From the NCBI RefSeq assembly GCF_030867095.1, contig NC_081824.1, positions 117,374,162 to 117,438,161 of the forward strand: DNA of 64,000 nucleotides, given 5' to 3'. The translations under genes were made by a program, and so were the position numbers. Below the pieces are notes generated by a model. It did no database searches. It was not told the origin of the DNA and was given only the letters and a program-made list of their open reading frames with translations. Below are positions 45,241 to 55,785 of this stretch, in pieces (the stretch's first letter is position 1; every line of letters starts with the position of its first letter). The DNA is from Alligator mississippiensis (Eukaryota; Chordata; Crocodylia; Alligatoridae).

Positions 45241-45319
45241 TCTATGTTCGAGGTTGGATGTAGGTGATCATCTGCAAGACAGGAATCCATAAAGCCCTGG
45301 CCTAACTTCTTTAGGAGCC

Positions 45320-45714
45320 TGAGGTGTCATAGACACCAGAGTTTTTGCCAGTGAAGTTACTTAAACACTTAGAGATCTGGTATAGCACGGACCTGAAAGC
45401 TGGCATAGGCAAAGCTCAATGTTTCAGCATCTATCTCATACCTAAGCTAACTCCCCTAAGGAGCCCAACCCAGAAAGCATGCTCAGAGCACTCCTAAAGC
45501 ACACTAACAACATTGGGTTCAACACTCACAGCCACTTTCATTACAAGATACACTGGATTTGATTATAGCTTGCTTTATTTGTTTATTGCAGTAGCCTACC
45601 TGTCATTTTCCTATTAAGCTTGTTATCTAATTAATAAAGCCTTTCTGCTTAATATCAATGGAAGTGTTGTGTCAATCCTCTTAAAGCACTAAGTACCCCA
45701 TTTTAATTGCAACA
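45320..45714 (+). mobile_element. Candidate LTR with poly(A) signal
   Basis: A segment ending TTGCAACA at 45714 carries AATAAA at 45633-45638 followed by GCCTTTCTGCTT, then about 70 bp to the end, in the style of an LTR R-U5 region. It lies downstream of the Gypsy integrase in the same orientation and could be its 3' LTR. The left boundary (perhaps the TGTCATAGACACC near 45326) and any partner LTR are not established. Confidence 0.3.
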
Positions 45715-47012
45715 GACATCAGCATAAAATGTTTATTATTCGTAAAATGTTGTCACAGGAGGAGTTTGGTTCAATCAAAACAGTGTTCAAAGGTACAATG
45801 GAAAGCCATTGAGTGAAATCATTTTCTATCTTTTTTATCAAGATTGTATTTTCTCTTTTGCTATTCATTTCCATTTGCTGACCTAAAGCAGTGAAGCTCC
45901 ATATTCCCCTTCCCTGAATCATTAAAGTCCCTGCACTGTGGTTTTCTGGTTCTAGTTCTAGTTCTGGTTCCGATTTTCTGATTCAATTTCCGGTTCTAGT
46001 CAGAACAGCTATGGTAAGACTGGATCTATCCAAATAAGCTCAATTGAATAGAAAAGGTAATATCTGTTTTTCAATTTTGTTCATATACAGTAGATTAACT
46101 CAGAAAGTTCATTCCACATCTAGCAATATTACCAACATAGGTGTATTTCTCCTTAAGCATAGGGAATGTCTCTGAAAACTGTAATATCTCTAAAAACAGA
46201 AAGTGCATTTTATATGCAAGTTCTTTATGACTACATAAGAAAAACAATACAATAAGATATATATACTTACAACTGATCAAAGAATAAACTGTATGTAATA
46301 ACATAAGATCACTAATAGTTTATTAGCAATGAACTCAATGATAAATATTTCATTGCCAACTGAGGGCTAAATTCTTCTCATTTTATTCCTGCCAAAATTT
46401 GAAGTAAATAACCACTAGCATTAATTAGAATCTCACATGAATCAGGATTTGACCGCTAACCATAAAAACGACTCTGCAAGTTATCTTTCATATAATGAAA
46501 TATGCCTTTGGACTAAAGCAGATGGATATATGGATTCAATCAGCTTACTATGCAAATTTCTTGTATGCAATATGTGTTCCATTTATTCCTCTTTGATAGT
46601 CAGTTTTTCCAGTGATGAGGTTATAGAGCAGGCAGGGCCAACCTGCAGCATGTGTGCCACAAGTGGCAACTTTTGTGTGTGGCATGCAAAAGATCAGGGA
46701 GGGTACAGGCAGCATAGCAGCAGAGAGGGTAGAAAGCAGAAATCGGAGCAGCAGATCTGGCAAGGAGTACAGGGCAGGAAGCAGAAAACAAAGCAGCTTG
46801 GGAAGGGACTACAGAGCAGGAAGCAGTAGGCAGAGCAGCAGATCCAACAGGGGAAAGGGATTGGAGTGGCATTCAGGAAGGGAAACAGGCTAATTTGTGG
46901 CAGGTGGGAAAAAGGATTCCCTCCCCCAAAATAAGCAAAGGAAAAAAATATCTGACCTTGACCTTAGAAAAGTGATTCTAAATGTACATTTATACTAAAA
47001 AAAGTGATCTCA
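45715..47012. other. Intergenic, hexamer run
   Basis: A GGTTCTAGTTCTA-type low-complexity run lies at about 45946-46000. At 46620-46890 a GC-richer, AGCAG-rich patch begins with GGCAGGGCCAACCTGCAGC, which looks like the left end of a hAT element, but no right end was found. No gene was seen. Confidence 0.4.
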
Positions 47013-48113
47013 CAGTAATGCCAACTGTTGTGAAACCATCGTGAGACTCAGGATTTCAAAGTCAAAATAACTCTGACTCGCGATCTCCTGATTCAGCTGT
47101 CAGATCTCTGGATTTTCCCAGCTGGTAAGTGGAAGGAAAGGGGTGGGGGAGTGTGGGAAAGGGTCGGGGGAGATTGAGGCCCCCATGGTGAGGGAGGAAG
47201 TGGGGCAGGAGCAGGGGAAGGGGTGAATGGGGCCCTAGGGCCAGTGTGGGTCGTCCAGAGGTGTGGAGGAGGGGTACAGCCCCCCGCAGCAGCGCACACC
47301 CCTAGAGGAGTCATGAGGGCACATGTTCCCTGCGGGGCACAGATGTGCTGCTCGCTGCGGCTGGGGCTGTTTTCCCTGCTGCCTTGCCCAAGGAGCTCAG
47401 CCGCGTGTTGCCATTGCTGCCCGCTAGGTGGGCAGGGGACATGGGGCATGTTGGCTGTGCAGCACATCCCCTGCCTACCCAGCAGCAGGAGGCACACTGG
47501 GGTCACATGGCTGAGCTTCCAGGGCAAAGGCTGTAGGGCACAGAGCCCTGAGCCCACAGTGGGCAGTCCACCTCTGCCCTGCAGGTGACACATGCCCCCA
47601 TGCCTCCCCCAGTGCTGCTGTGGGGAGCCACACCAGTCCCCCATGCCTCTGGATGACCTGCCCTGGCTCCAGGGCCCCATTCAACCCTGTCCCTGCTCCT
47701 GCCCCACTCCCTCCCTCACTGCATGGGCCTCGATCTCTCCCACCCCAACCCTTACCTTTTTCCCCCCTGCCCCTTTCCTTCCACTTACCAGCTGGGTGCT
47801 GTCTGTGTGTCTGTCAGTGTCTGTGTGTGTGTGTCTGTCTGCTCCTCACTCCCAAGCCACAACCCGCTAGCCCTGCTGCTGCTTCTCACTCCTGAACCAC
47901 AGTACCCTGCATCCTGCCAGGGTGTATGGGGACCCTCCCTCTCCGGGCTCCAAAGCCCCCACACACGTCCACAGCCCCCAACACTTTCACAAATAACACC
48001 CTTCCAAAACACACACACACCTCAAAAATAGCATCTCATGATTTATGTGCCAATCTCTTGATTTTTTAAGACTTTGTCTCATGATTTTTGGCACAGTGGG
48101 GTTGGCAATACTG
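47013..48113. mobile_element. Large non-autonomous hAT element, 1.1 kb
   Basis: The left end CAGTAATGCCAACTGTTG and the inverted right end CAGTATTGCCAACCCCAC are TIRs of a widespread amniote hAT type. Inside both ends lie ATCGTGAGACT / TCATGAGAC-like sub-terminal blocks. GATCTCA flanks both sides (47006-47012 and 48114-48120), seven bases of an expected 8-bp duplication. The central part (about 47110-47990) is GC-rich, with CCCTG and GTGTGTCT runs and long open frames on both strands but no transposase similarity. Confidence 0.75.
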
Positions 48114-50488
48114 GATCTCATGTTGTATCTCATAATTTTCCAGTAACATGTTCCACATCAGATTGAAGTCAAAACAACTTCCTGAAGAACCAGCTCACAC
48201 TAGGGCAAAATTTAGAAACCTGGTAGTGCTTTGTCAGCTTCTGTATCATCACCAAAAGTAACGATTCAGGAATCAGAACCCCACTGGTGACTCAGTTGGT
48301 GGTGCAAGAGGTAGAACTGAATCCGGCTTTCTTTTCACAGTTCTACTGGTTGTGCAGTGCTATCAGCACTAGAACATGTTTTTGTCAATATACTATCCAG
48401 ATATGACTCAGAAGGCATATGTAGAGGTAGATTGTGCAGTACCAAGATGCCATTTTTAAAGTCACTTTTCTGTTCATAACCACAATTAAATAAAAAGAAC
48501 TAAGAAACCCTGCTAAACTGATGCAAACTGTCATTAACGCATCTTCTCTTGGTTGTTAGCCAGACAACTGTAACAAAGGTTTGCTTTTTTTCTTTTATGT
48601 GCCAATGCAATATTGTCCTGGAAAGACATTTAGCTTATTAAAACTATCTATTGAAGAGTGTCTCTTTTTCAAACAGCAGATCCCATGAAATTAAAAGTTG
48701 ACATACAGTATAAATAGAAATAAAATACATCAGCATGGAGCATAAACCAAATTTACTGCTTAGCACATAAAAATGGGTAAGGTTTTACTGTTTTATGGAG
48801 GAGTTATATTATATATATTGATATATTTTGAAACTAACAACTATCCTATAAATAGTATAATATAAGCATTCTACCCTTGTACATACTGACTTTTGGGAAT
48901 GTGTGTGTACACTGTGGCCATTTGCTGTGAAATTTAAAATCCATACTAGAAAGCAACAGTAGATGGCCTACTTTTCACAGAAAGTGAGATTCAGAGAAAA
49001 CCACAATGTGCCTTAGGGAGGAAAAGCACATACACAGCCCTCATTATGAATTGGTATGTTTAGGATAGAGCAAGCAGAAACAAGACTAGGAAAAAAAAGA
49101 AATGGACTCTCCCGGAAACATATGGGAAGCACAACACCAGAAATAATAAGACATTAAATAATAAGAATGGAAACATCAGCATAATCTAGAATGTACAGTC
49201 ACTAGTTAGGAAGATGAAGAAAGGAGTGGAAATGTGCACACACGAGTTGATGGACTTTTTTGTAAAGTGTGGTAAGGAGTACATGGAAAGGTTCTGAGGT
49301 ATCTAAAAAGAACATCTGCAAAGGAGTCTTCCATCATTTTCTAGTTAAGTAACAATATCTCACTAAAGACAGAAGTAAGGGAAAGCACAGAAAAGTCCAC
49401 TTTGACAGCTGTCCTTTAAATCTATTTTCATTTTCACAATTTGCTTTCAGTTATTACCAGACAGCCTGGCCACAAAGCTACAGAGATAAGTTTTTACTGA
49501 AATATATATATTTTTTTGCAGTAGCTATAATTCTTCTGTTACATATAGGAAAGACTTCACTGGTATTACTTCTTATTTGCATCAAATCCTGATTTACTCC
49601 AGTTCTCCAGTTTTTTGGTACCTAAATGAAGAGTTAAGTGCCCATATATCTGGGCCTACATCTTTTGAAATCCTCACTTGATGTCTTTTGTCTGCAATCT
49701 GTAGTTTTCTGAATTTTGTCTTTTTATATTTATAAAAGAGCCCTAGAAATATTTTCATAGGCCCCCAAAAAACTTACAGTTTTGAAAAATCCTGAAACAT
49801 AGATGGATACAAATATAACATAATATGCAATTTATCGATAAATGTAATATTTAAATGTTTTATTTAAGCAGCATTTACAAACAGAAAGGTCTTTGTCATT
49901 AATGCTCAGTAATAAAATAATGCCTACTTTTACACTATCAAAACATTCACTGTCATTTTTTTTTCTTACCTTAACGGTTTTACTCTTTTAATAGAAATAG
50001 TACATTTCTTTCAAAATTAAAGACCAGTATATATATATAGTTGCACTGAATTAAATGGAAATACTTATGGGGCCAAGGAATACAGGGACAGGTCACAGTG
50101 TAATGTGCAATCATAATTTTGTTGGACATGTCATTTGATAAACTTCTGAACAGCTATGGCCACTGAGCACTGCAGAGTGCAAGATGGAGGTGACAAATTC
50201 TGGTTTGGCCAAAAGAATGACATTTGTTGTCACTTTTTGGCACCTTCTACTGACTAATACAGAAAGGGGTGACACAGGGTCTGAGGTCAGAGCAAGCAGC
50301 AGCAGCAGCATTGCCATCCAGCCTACAGAAGACTACTACAACGATGGGATAAAAGTGAAAAAAAATAGAGCAAAGAGGGGAGAGTTGCTACCATGTTGAA
50401 AAATTCTCTCAAGCCACATGTTTGGAGAAAGTCGCTTTTCTTTTAAGTAAGTAAAATGCCACCTTCTAATAATAATCATGTTAATAAT
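48114..50488. other. Intergenic, no gene seen
   Basis: AT-rich sequence with short ATATAT runs near 48809, 49502 and 50028. A possible SINE-like relic lies at 48265-48370. No coding or RNA feature can be supported. Confidence 0.4.
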
Positions 50489-50744
50489 AGGTGCATCTAC
50501 ATGTTACTGTATAACACAGTTGCTACAGTGCCCTTACTTTAGTACTTCCTTTTGGTGCAGTACAGGCAGTTACTGTGCCATGCAGGCAGTGCATGGTTAT
50601 ATTTTGCCACTACATCGCCATAGCAGTGTGCTATACCTGGGGAGCATGCCACTACAGCAAAGTAATTGGCCATCATGTGTAGACACACGTGATTGCTACA
50701 TTACAGTAGCACACCATACAGTGATATAGTGCACAGACATACCC
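50489..50744. mobile_element. Harbinger-like miniature, TSD AAT
   Basis: The left end AGGTGCATCTACATG and the inverted right end GGGTATGTCTGTGCAC are imperfect TIRs of the local family. AAT flanks both sides (50486-50488 and 50745-50747). The interior is built of CAGTAGC/GCTACTG and TACAGT motifs in both orientations. Confidence 0.6.
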
Positions 50745-50869
50745 AATAAGTAGTAGATCTTCTGCCTGGGCTGGTAAGTGTCTCTCCCAGGTTTACAAGG
50801 TTGAGTTAACACAGTTATTTGTCATTTGTAAAAAGAAACCTCTATAAAAAGACTAAGATCAGAAGATCC

Positions 50870-51410
50870 TCCAAATCTAGTGGGAAGAAAGATGCACCAA
50901 CATTAGTGTCCTCCTGCAGGAAAACACCATGAGTATTAAGGTAGTGATCATCCAACATCAACTTAATTGTGCTGGCTATGTCATCTGGATGTCTGACTCC
51001 AGATTCCCAGAGCAAGTTTTATTCTCCCAGCTCACCCAAGGATATGCTCAAGAGGAGAGCAGAGAAGGTATATCAGGGACAGCCTCAAGACCAACTTTAA
51101 AAAGTGCAAAATCAATGGAAGACTATTGCCCAGGACCATCCCAAAATGGAGGAAGAGTCTACTGCAGGGATCTCAGTACTTTGAAACCTCATGACAACAG
51201 CAGGAGATGGAAAAGCAGGAGTGGGAGAAACAGTGTGTTGTGGGCCAACTCAAGAATCCAGTGCCACCCACCTCACACAGAAACACATGTCCAAGCTGCA
51301 GTAGTCTGCCGATCCCTGATAGGCCTCATCAGCCATCTTCAGACACACAGATAAGACGATCATGGAAGACAATCATCCTTGACTGTGAGGGATTGCCAAA
51401 GAAATAACTA
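50870..51410 (+). pseudogene. Non-LTR retrotransposon C-terminus with zinc finger
   Basis: The plus strand reads IIQHQLNCAGYVIWMSDSRF and PEQVLFSQLTQG (about 50945-51045), then a frame-shifted region with KQCVVGQL, and ends with TCPSC and, in the next frame, IGLISHLQTH, a C2H2-like finger. The order matches the C-terminus of LINE ORF2 proteins whose conserved block reads WxGHxxRMxDxRxPKQVxY. The copy stops shortly after GGATTGCCAAAGAA at 51404. It is the better preserved of the two copies (the other is at 31.2 kb). Confidence 0.6.
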
Positions 51411-53514
51411 CACAAGCTGTAATGCAGTGGAATATCAGAACCAAGTGATGTCTCATTTAAACAGATGCAAGTCAAAAGCAGCCCCTCTAAGTTACCTTAG
51501 TCAATAGAGCTACACAAAAACAAATTGGTCTGAGGGGAAAACCAACCCCTATCAATCAAAGTCTACTTTCAGTTAACACCAGTGTAACTCAAATGACATC
51601 AACTAAGAGCCATAACTGCCTAGAACTGCACCTCAGGTGGTAGTGGGTGGTGTGTGGTTCAGACACAGAGACTGGAGGTCTGCTGCTGCAGGGGGGATGC
51701 CACCTTATTTTTTGCCACTAATGTGTGTCAAGCAGCCAAAAAGACAAAAATAAACAATAAAACAACCCCAAACCCCAACCAGTTTCAGCAGTAAAAAGGG
51801 AGGTGACATCTCTACCCTCATCAGCAAATCTCCAGATGCTACTTTGTCCCCCTCCCACCACAGTGCTGGAACTAGAGCTGGAACCATTGCAGGAAAGGTG
51901 CAGGGTGGGGGGAGGCGGAGGATGAGAGGGTGAGCTGTGCCCCCACTCCAGCTACATTCTGGTGATCCTCCCTTAGGCAGCACCCAGGGCTCATGCCCCA
52001 CTCACCCACTCATCATTATACTACTGCATCAACTGAATTTCTTTCCATTTAAACCAGTGTAAACAAGAGAAAAAAAATTGGGCCAATATCCATATTGAAC
52101 TCAGAGCACAGGTGTACCTTAATCAGGGAAAATTTGAGAGTAACTACACAGAACAAAGCTACTCCGCTTGCCAGCAGACGTACATAATAACCACACCCTC
52201 CTTAAACCATGTAGACAGATCAAATCTTTTGTCTTTTGGAATAGGTCTTGCTTTATTGCTTAGAGAGGCATTCTACTATTCTTGACATATTATTACTAGG
52301 AAACAGAGTACTGTAGAAGATAAATTAGTTACTCTGTGTTAAACTGTCCTGTTTTCTATTACAAATCTAATTTGTCTAACTTTTTGTATCGTACCTTGTT
52401 TTAAATAAATACACACCAGAATTACTTTAGATATACCCATTGCCAGGAACCAGAATAAAAGAAAGAAAACAGGCTATAAAATGAAAAGATTAGACCAGGT
52501 GTAGAGGGCTTTATTGCCTTGTGTAGACCTATAGAATACAACTTTAATAACCCACCATATCGCTAACTTCGTATTACCTTTAAGCATGTGATGTCAGTCC
52601 CGTGCAAAAGGGTAGAAGGATGAAAATAAATATACAAGAGGTTTCCTATTTTCTGAATGGCACCTTTGAAAGAATAAATACAAGTTTATTTGTTCCTACT
52701 GGAAAGCACTGAACTTCATTACTAGCTGGGTGCTTGTCCCCTGTACCATCCAGTTCATATTGTTTAGGCATTCCAATAAATGTTCCTTCTTTGCAGAGTG
52801 GAAGGGTCAAATACAAGCATTTTTAATCTGAGACAATTCTGCTGATGTCCAAAGAATTAGTCCCATTTACATCAGGGCTGATTTTGGCTCTAGTGCACTC
52901 TGCAGAAACAAAACATACTGTAGTTTCAAAACTAATGAAATAACAGCCTTTGTACAACACATGTTCAGCTTCTATAGTATTCTGTTTTTGCAGTTGGAAG
53001 GCCCCAGGCATTGCTTTCCCTTCCAAGCCATACACAAAGAGGGGTTAGCAGAAAAAAGAACCTGTGCTAAAGTATGGAGCTTTCCTTTTGCTCTATCTTT
53101 CAGGATTATCATTTCTACCGATTTATACCCCTTTCCTTCCAACCTGATATTATACAGTTGCACTCTGTAGTGCTCTGCCACTGGTAGCACAAGCCATTTT
53201 GGTGTCTATTAATTTTTCTTTACCCTTAGACAGGTTCAATGCTAATTCTACACCTGTATATTCTACCAGGACCCTGCCACCATGAAAAATTACATTTTGC
53301 ATCTCAATAAAATTGAATCTCCCAATTTTGCAGTCCTTATCTTGCTGACTTCCAGCTGGTTAAAGATGAATGCTGACATATGATTTGTTGACTACATAGT
53401 AAATTAACTTTTCTATAGAGTAAAAGCAAAATGGATACACATGCATCTCTGATTTAGTTAGTCTATACTGTTCAAAGCTACCCTGCCTTCTGCCTCTCCC
53501 ACCTCCTACGTAAT
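51411..53514. other. Intergenic, no gene seen
   Basis: A GC-richer patch at 51620-52010 may be an unrecognised transposon. Near 53480-53500 CTACCCTGCCTTCTGCC is a fragment of the repeat seen at 5.6 and 12.7 kb. No gene was seen. Confidence 0.4.
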
Positions 53515-54005
53515 GGGAGCTTGTACATGAGAAGTTTACTGCAGAGCTGCCTAATTAGCTGTGCAGTAAACATCTCAGCATCTACACATCTGGCCCTTTT
53601 AGGAAACAGTAAACTAATAAACTCTGTAGCAGATTAGTACTTGTAAATAAAAGTACTATCCTGCTGCAGAGACTTTTTGTGTGCAGCAATGCAAGTGTAG
53701 ATGCTGACCTGGCTGGCTGGAATATAAGGATGCTTCAATGCCAGGGCTGCCTGCTGACTAGCCCTGACACTGAAGCACCTTCATGCCCCATCCAGCCCCT
53801 CTGCAGCATGTTGAGTTGGGCAGGAGCATGTCCCAGGTGACAAGCTGAACCCCAGGGTCCCCTGCCAGCCAGGGCTGCTCTGCTTGAGCTCAACATGCTG
53901 CAGTCCTGGGCGCATGTTCAAACAATGTGTCTGTGATCAATAAACTCCAGCGTGATATGCACCAGAGTTTATTGCAGCTCATTAATAGCATGTGTAGATG
54001 CACCC
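53515..54005. mobile_element. Harbinger-like miniature, second copy of a family
   Basis: The left end GGGAGCTTGTACATGAGAAG and the inverted right end GGGTGCATCTACACATGC are TIRs. The flanks AAT and AGT agree at two of three bases. Internal blocks GCAGCATGTTGAGTTGGG and CTCAACATGCTGCAG are shared with the element at 32316-32797. Confidence 0.6.
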
Positions 54006-54695
54006 AGTGAGTCACTTGAATCAAGAGTAGTTACGCCTTGAAAAATGTCTATTAAATGTATAATTGGGGAAGGTTACTATGTAGAATGTGTCATATTTCC
54101 ACTCCTCTCACCAATCCCCTTCTCTCCCACTTCAAAGTAAGCACACTCCCTACCACCTAGGAGCCATGTGATGTAAAATCACCTACTGCAAGCAGACAGC
54201 TTAGCAAAATTTGTCCTCGTCTTACAATAAAATGTGTACAGAAATCTACATGTACAGAAATCATTCGTAGACCAGAAGAAATATTTGATGTATACTATCA
54301 CAGCTAGATTATAGAGTGAAAGAGGAGAGCCAAAGGGGTATGCTGAGTTCCTACTTTCCCCAACACTCACACACAGGAGGCAGCCCTAATATGCATGGAT
54401 ACACTCCAAAGCATGAAGAGTCTAGCACTGCAATCACTGGGTGACTTTGCGTGGTCATGGCCCCAGTTCCTATATGCCCGATTACTTCAGTGTGGAGAGG
54501 GTCTGTTTAGTGCAATAGAAATTTTTATCAAGGGTTGGGGCAGATTTCCCCTAGCTTTGCTTCTTGCTGTCTCTGTAGCCAGTCAGATTTCCAGCTCTAT
54601 TGCCGGGGCACAGGAAAAGAAAGATACCATGGCAAATAGCTGCTCTCCTCCCTTCCCCTTTCTGCAGTGACCCTCATTGTACAGATACACACCAT
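54006..54695. other. Intergenic, one unassigned open frame
   Basis: An ATG-started frame of 91 codons at 54395-54670 has no recognisable domain, and its context is repeat-rich, so it is not called. Nothing else was seen. Confidence 0.4.
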
Positions 54696-55182
54696 GGCCA
54701 CATCCATACATGCAGGTAGGTGCTGTTTGTGGCAACACGAACCACACAAGTTGAATGTTAAACCATGTGTGGCACTGCTAATTTACAGTGCAGAGGCAAA
54801 ATTTGCTCCCAGGATTTCCCACTAGCAAAGTAAAGAAATTCCCAGGAAAAAAGCAGCACAAAGTGCATGAAAATAGTGTGTACCGGGACAATCCTGGAGA
54901 CAGGGAAGCAAGCAGCCCTAGGCTGCCTGCTCCCCTGTCTCCACATGCTGCTCCCCAGATGGCTGGGGTGCAGGGTGCCACAGCGTGGGGCCTGTCTGTC
55001 AGCTAGTCCTGTGCTGAGGCATCTGTGCCGCAGCCAGACCCCCCCTCAGCATACACGGAGCTTGACTGGGAGCCAGGAGGAGTTCGGCATAGCCTGCAAC
55101 AAAGGGCACATAGAGGGGTATGCATGGAGACACAAATCTGTGCTGCTGCAAGTGCACACCCCTGCCTGTATAGGGCACGGCC
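54696..55182. mobile_element. Harbinger-like miniature
   Basis: The left end GGCCACATCCATACATGCAGG and the inverted right end GGCCGTGCCCTATACAGGCAGG are imperfect TIRs. The flanks CAT and TAT agree at two of three bases. There is a GC-rich interior from about 54880 and no coding content. Confidence 0.5.
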
Positions 55183-55185
55183 TAT

Positions 55186-55272
55186 ATGACTATTTAGGTA
55201 TTACTGATCCTGCTTTAAGGTAAAGGGTGGACTAAGTGGACCTCTCATTGTTCTTTCTATGATTTCTAGAAT
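55186..55272 (+). mobile_element. CR1 LINE 3' end
   Basis: AAGGGTGGACTAAGTGGACC followed by TTCTTTCTATGATTTCTAG is a decayed CR1 3' UTR end in sense orientation. It begins immediately after the miniature that ends at 55182. Confidence 0.5.
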
Positions 55273-55591
55273 CTCCCTTGGCCGTTAGAATTTAATTAAA
55301 ACATAAATATTCAGTAGGATGTCCTGGTTGTTGTGTTGCTATTTATATCTGCCTATTTATCCCTGAAGTTCCATTAAAAGTAAAAATATGAGTGGTGATG
55401 TCTCTAGCTATCCTGGCTGCAAGTACCAATCAGGGAGTTAACAGTGCAAGCATTTAAATTCCACTCGTGGCTCACTTCTTATTGGAGGAAAAATGCAAGT
55501 GCAGATTTTCAGGTGCAAGTTGTATCCACAAATAAGGCAGTCTGGAAGCTGACTAAAATGCACTGATATCCCCAAAGGACTTGGCTTACAG

Positions 55592-55777
55592 CAGGGGTGG
55601 GCAAAATGCAGCCCAGGGGACGGATGTGGCCTGCCAGGCCACTATATCCGGCCCGCAGGCCCCTAAAAAATGTAGAAAATTAATATTAATCTGCCCTGGG
55701 TTGCCTGTCATGCGGCCCTCGATGGCTTTCCGAAACTCAGTAAGCAGCCCTCTGCCCAAAATAATTGCCTGCCTCTG
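55592..55777. mobile_element. hAT miniature, 186 bp, perfect TSD
   Basis: The ends CAGGGGTGGGCAAAATG and TAATTGCCTGCCTCTG are inverted. The 8-bp flanks GCTTACAG (55584-55591 and 55778-55785) are identical, a clean hAT target duplication. It is the reverse-oriented sister of the element at 33122-33286 and shares the ATTAATATTAATCTGCCCT-type core. Confidence 0.85.
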
Positions 55778-55785
55778 GCTTACAG

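Noticed and set aside
47093..47680. 195-codon minus-strand frame
   Set aside because: It lies wholly inside a hAT element with GC-rich interior; competing frames on the other strand are equally long.
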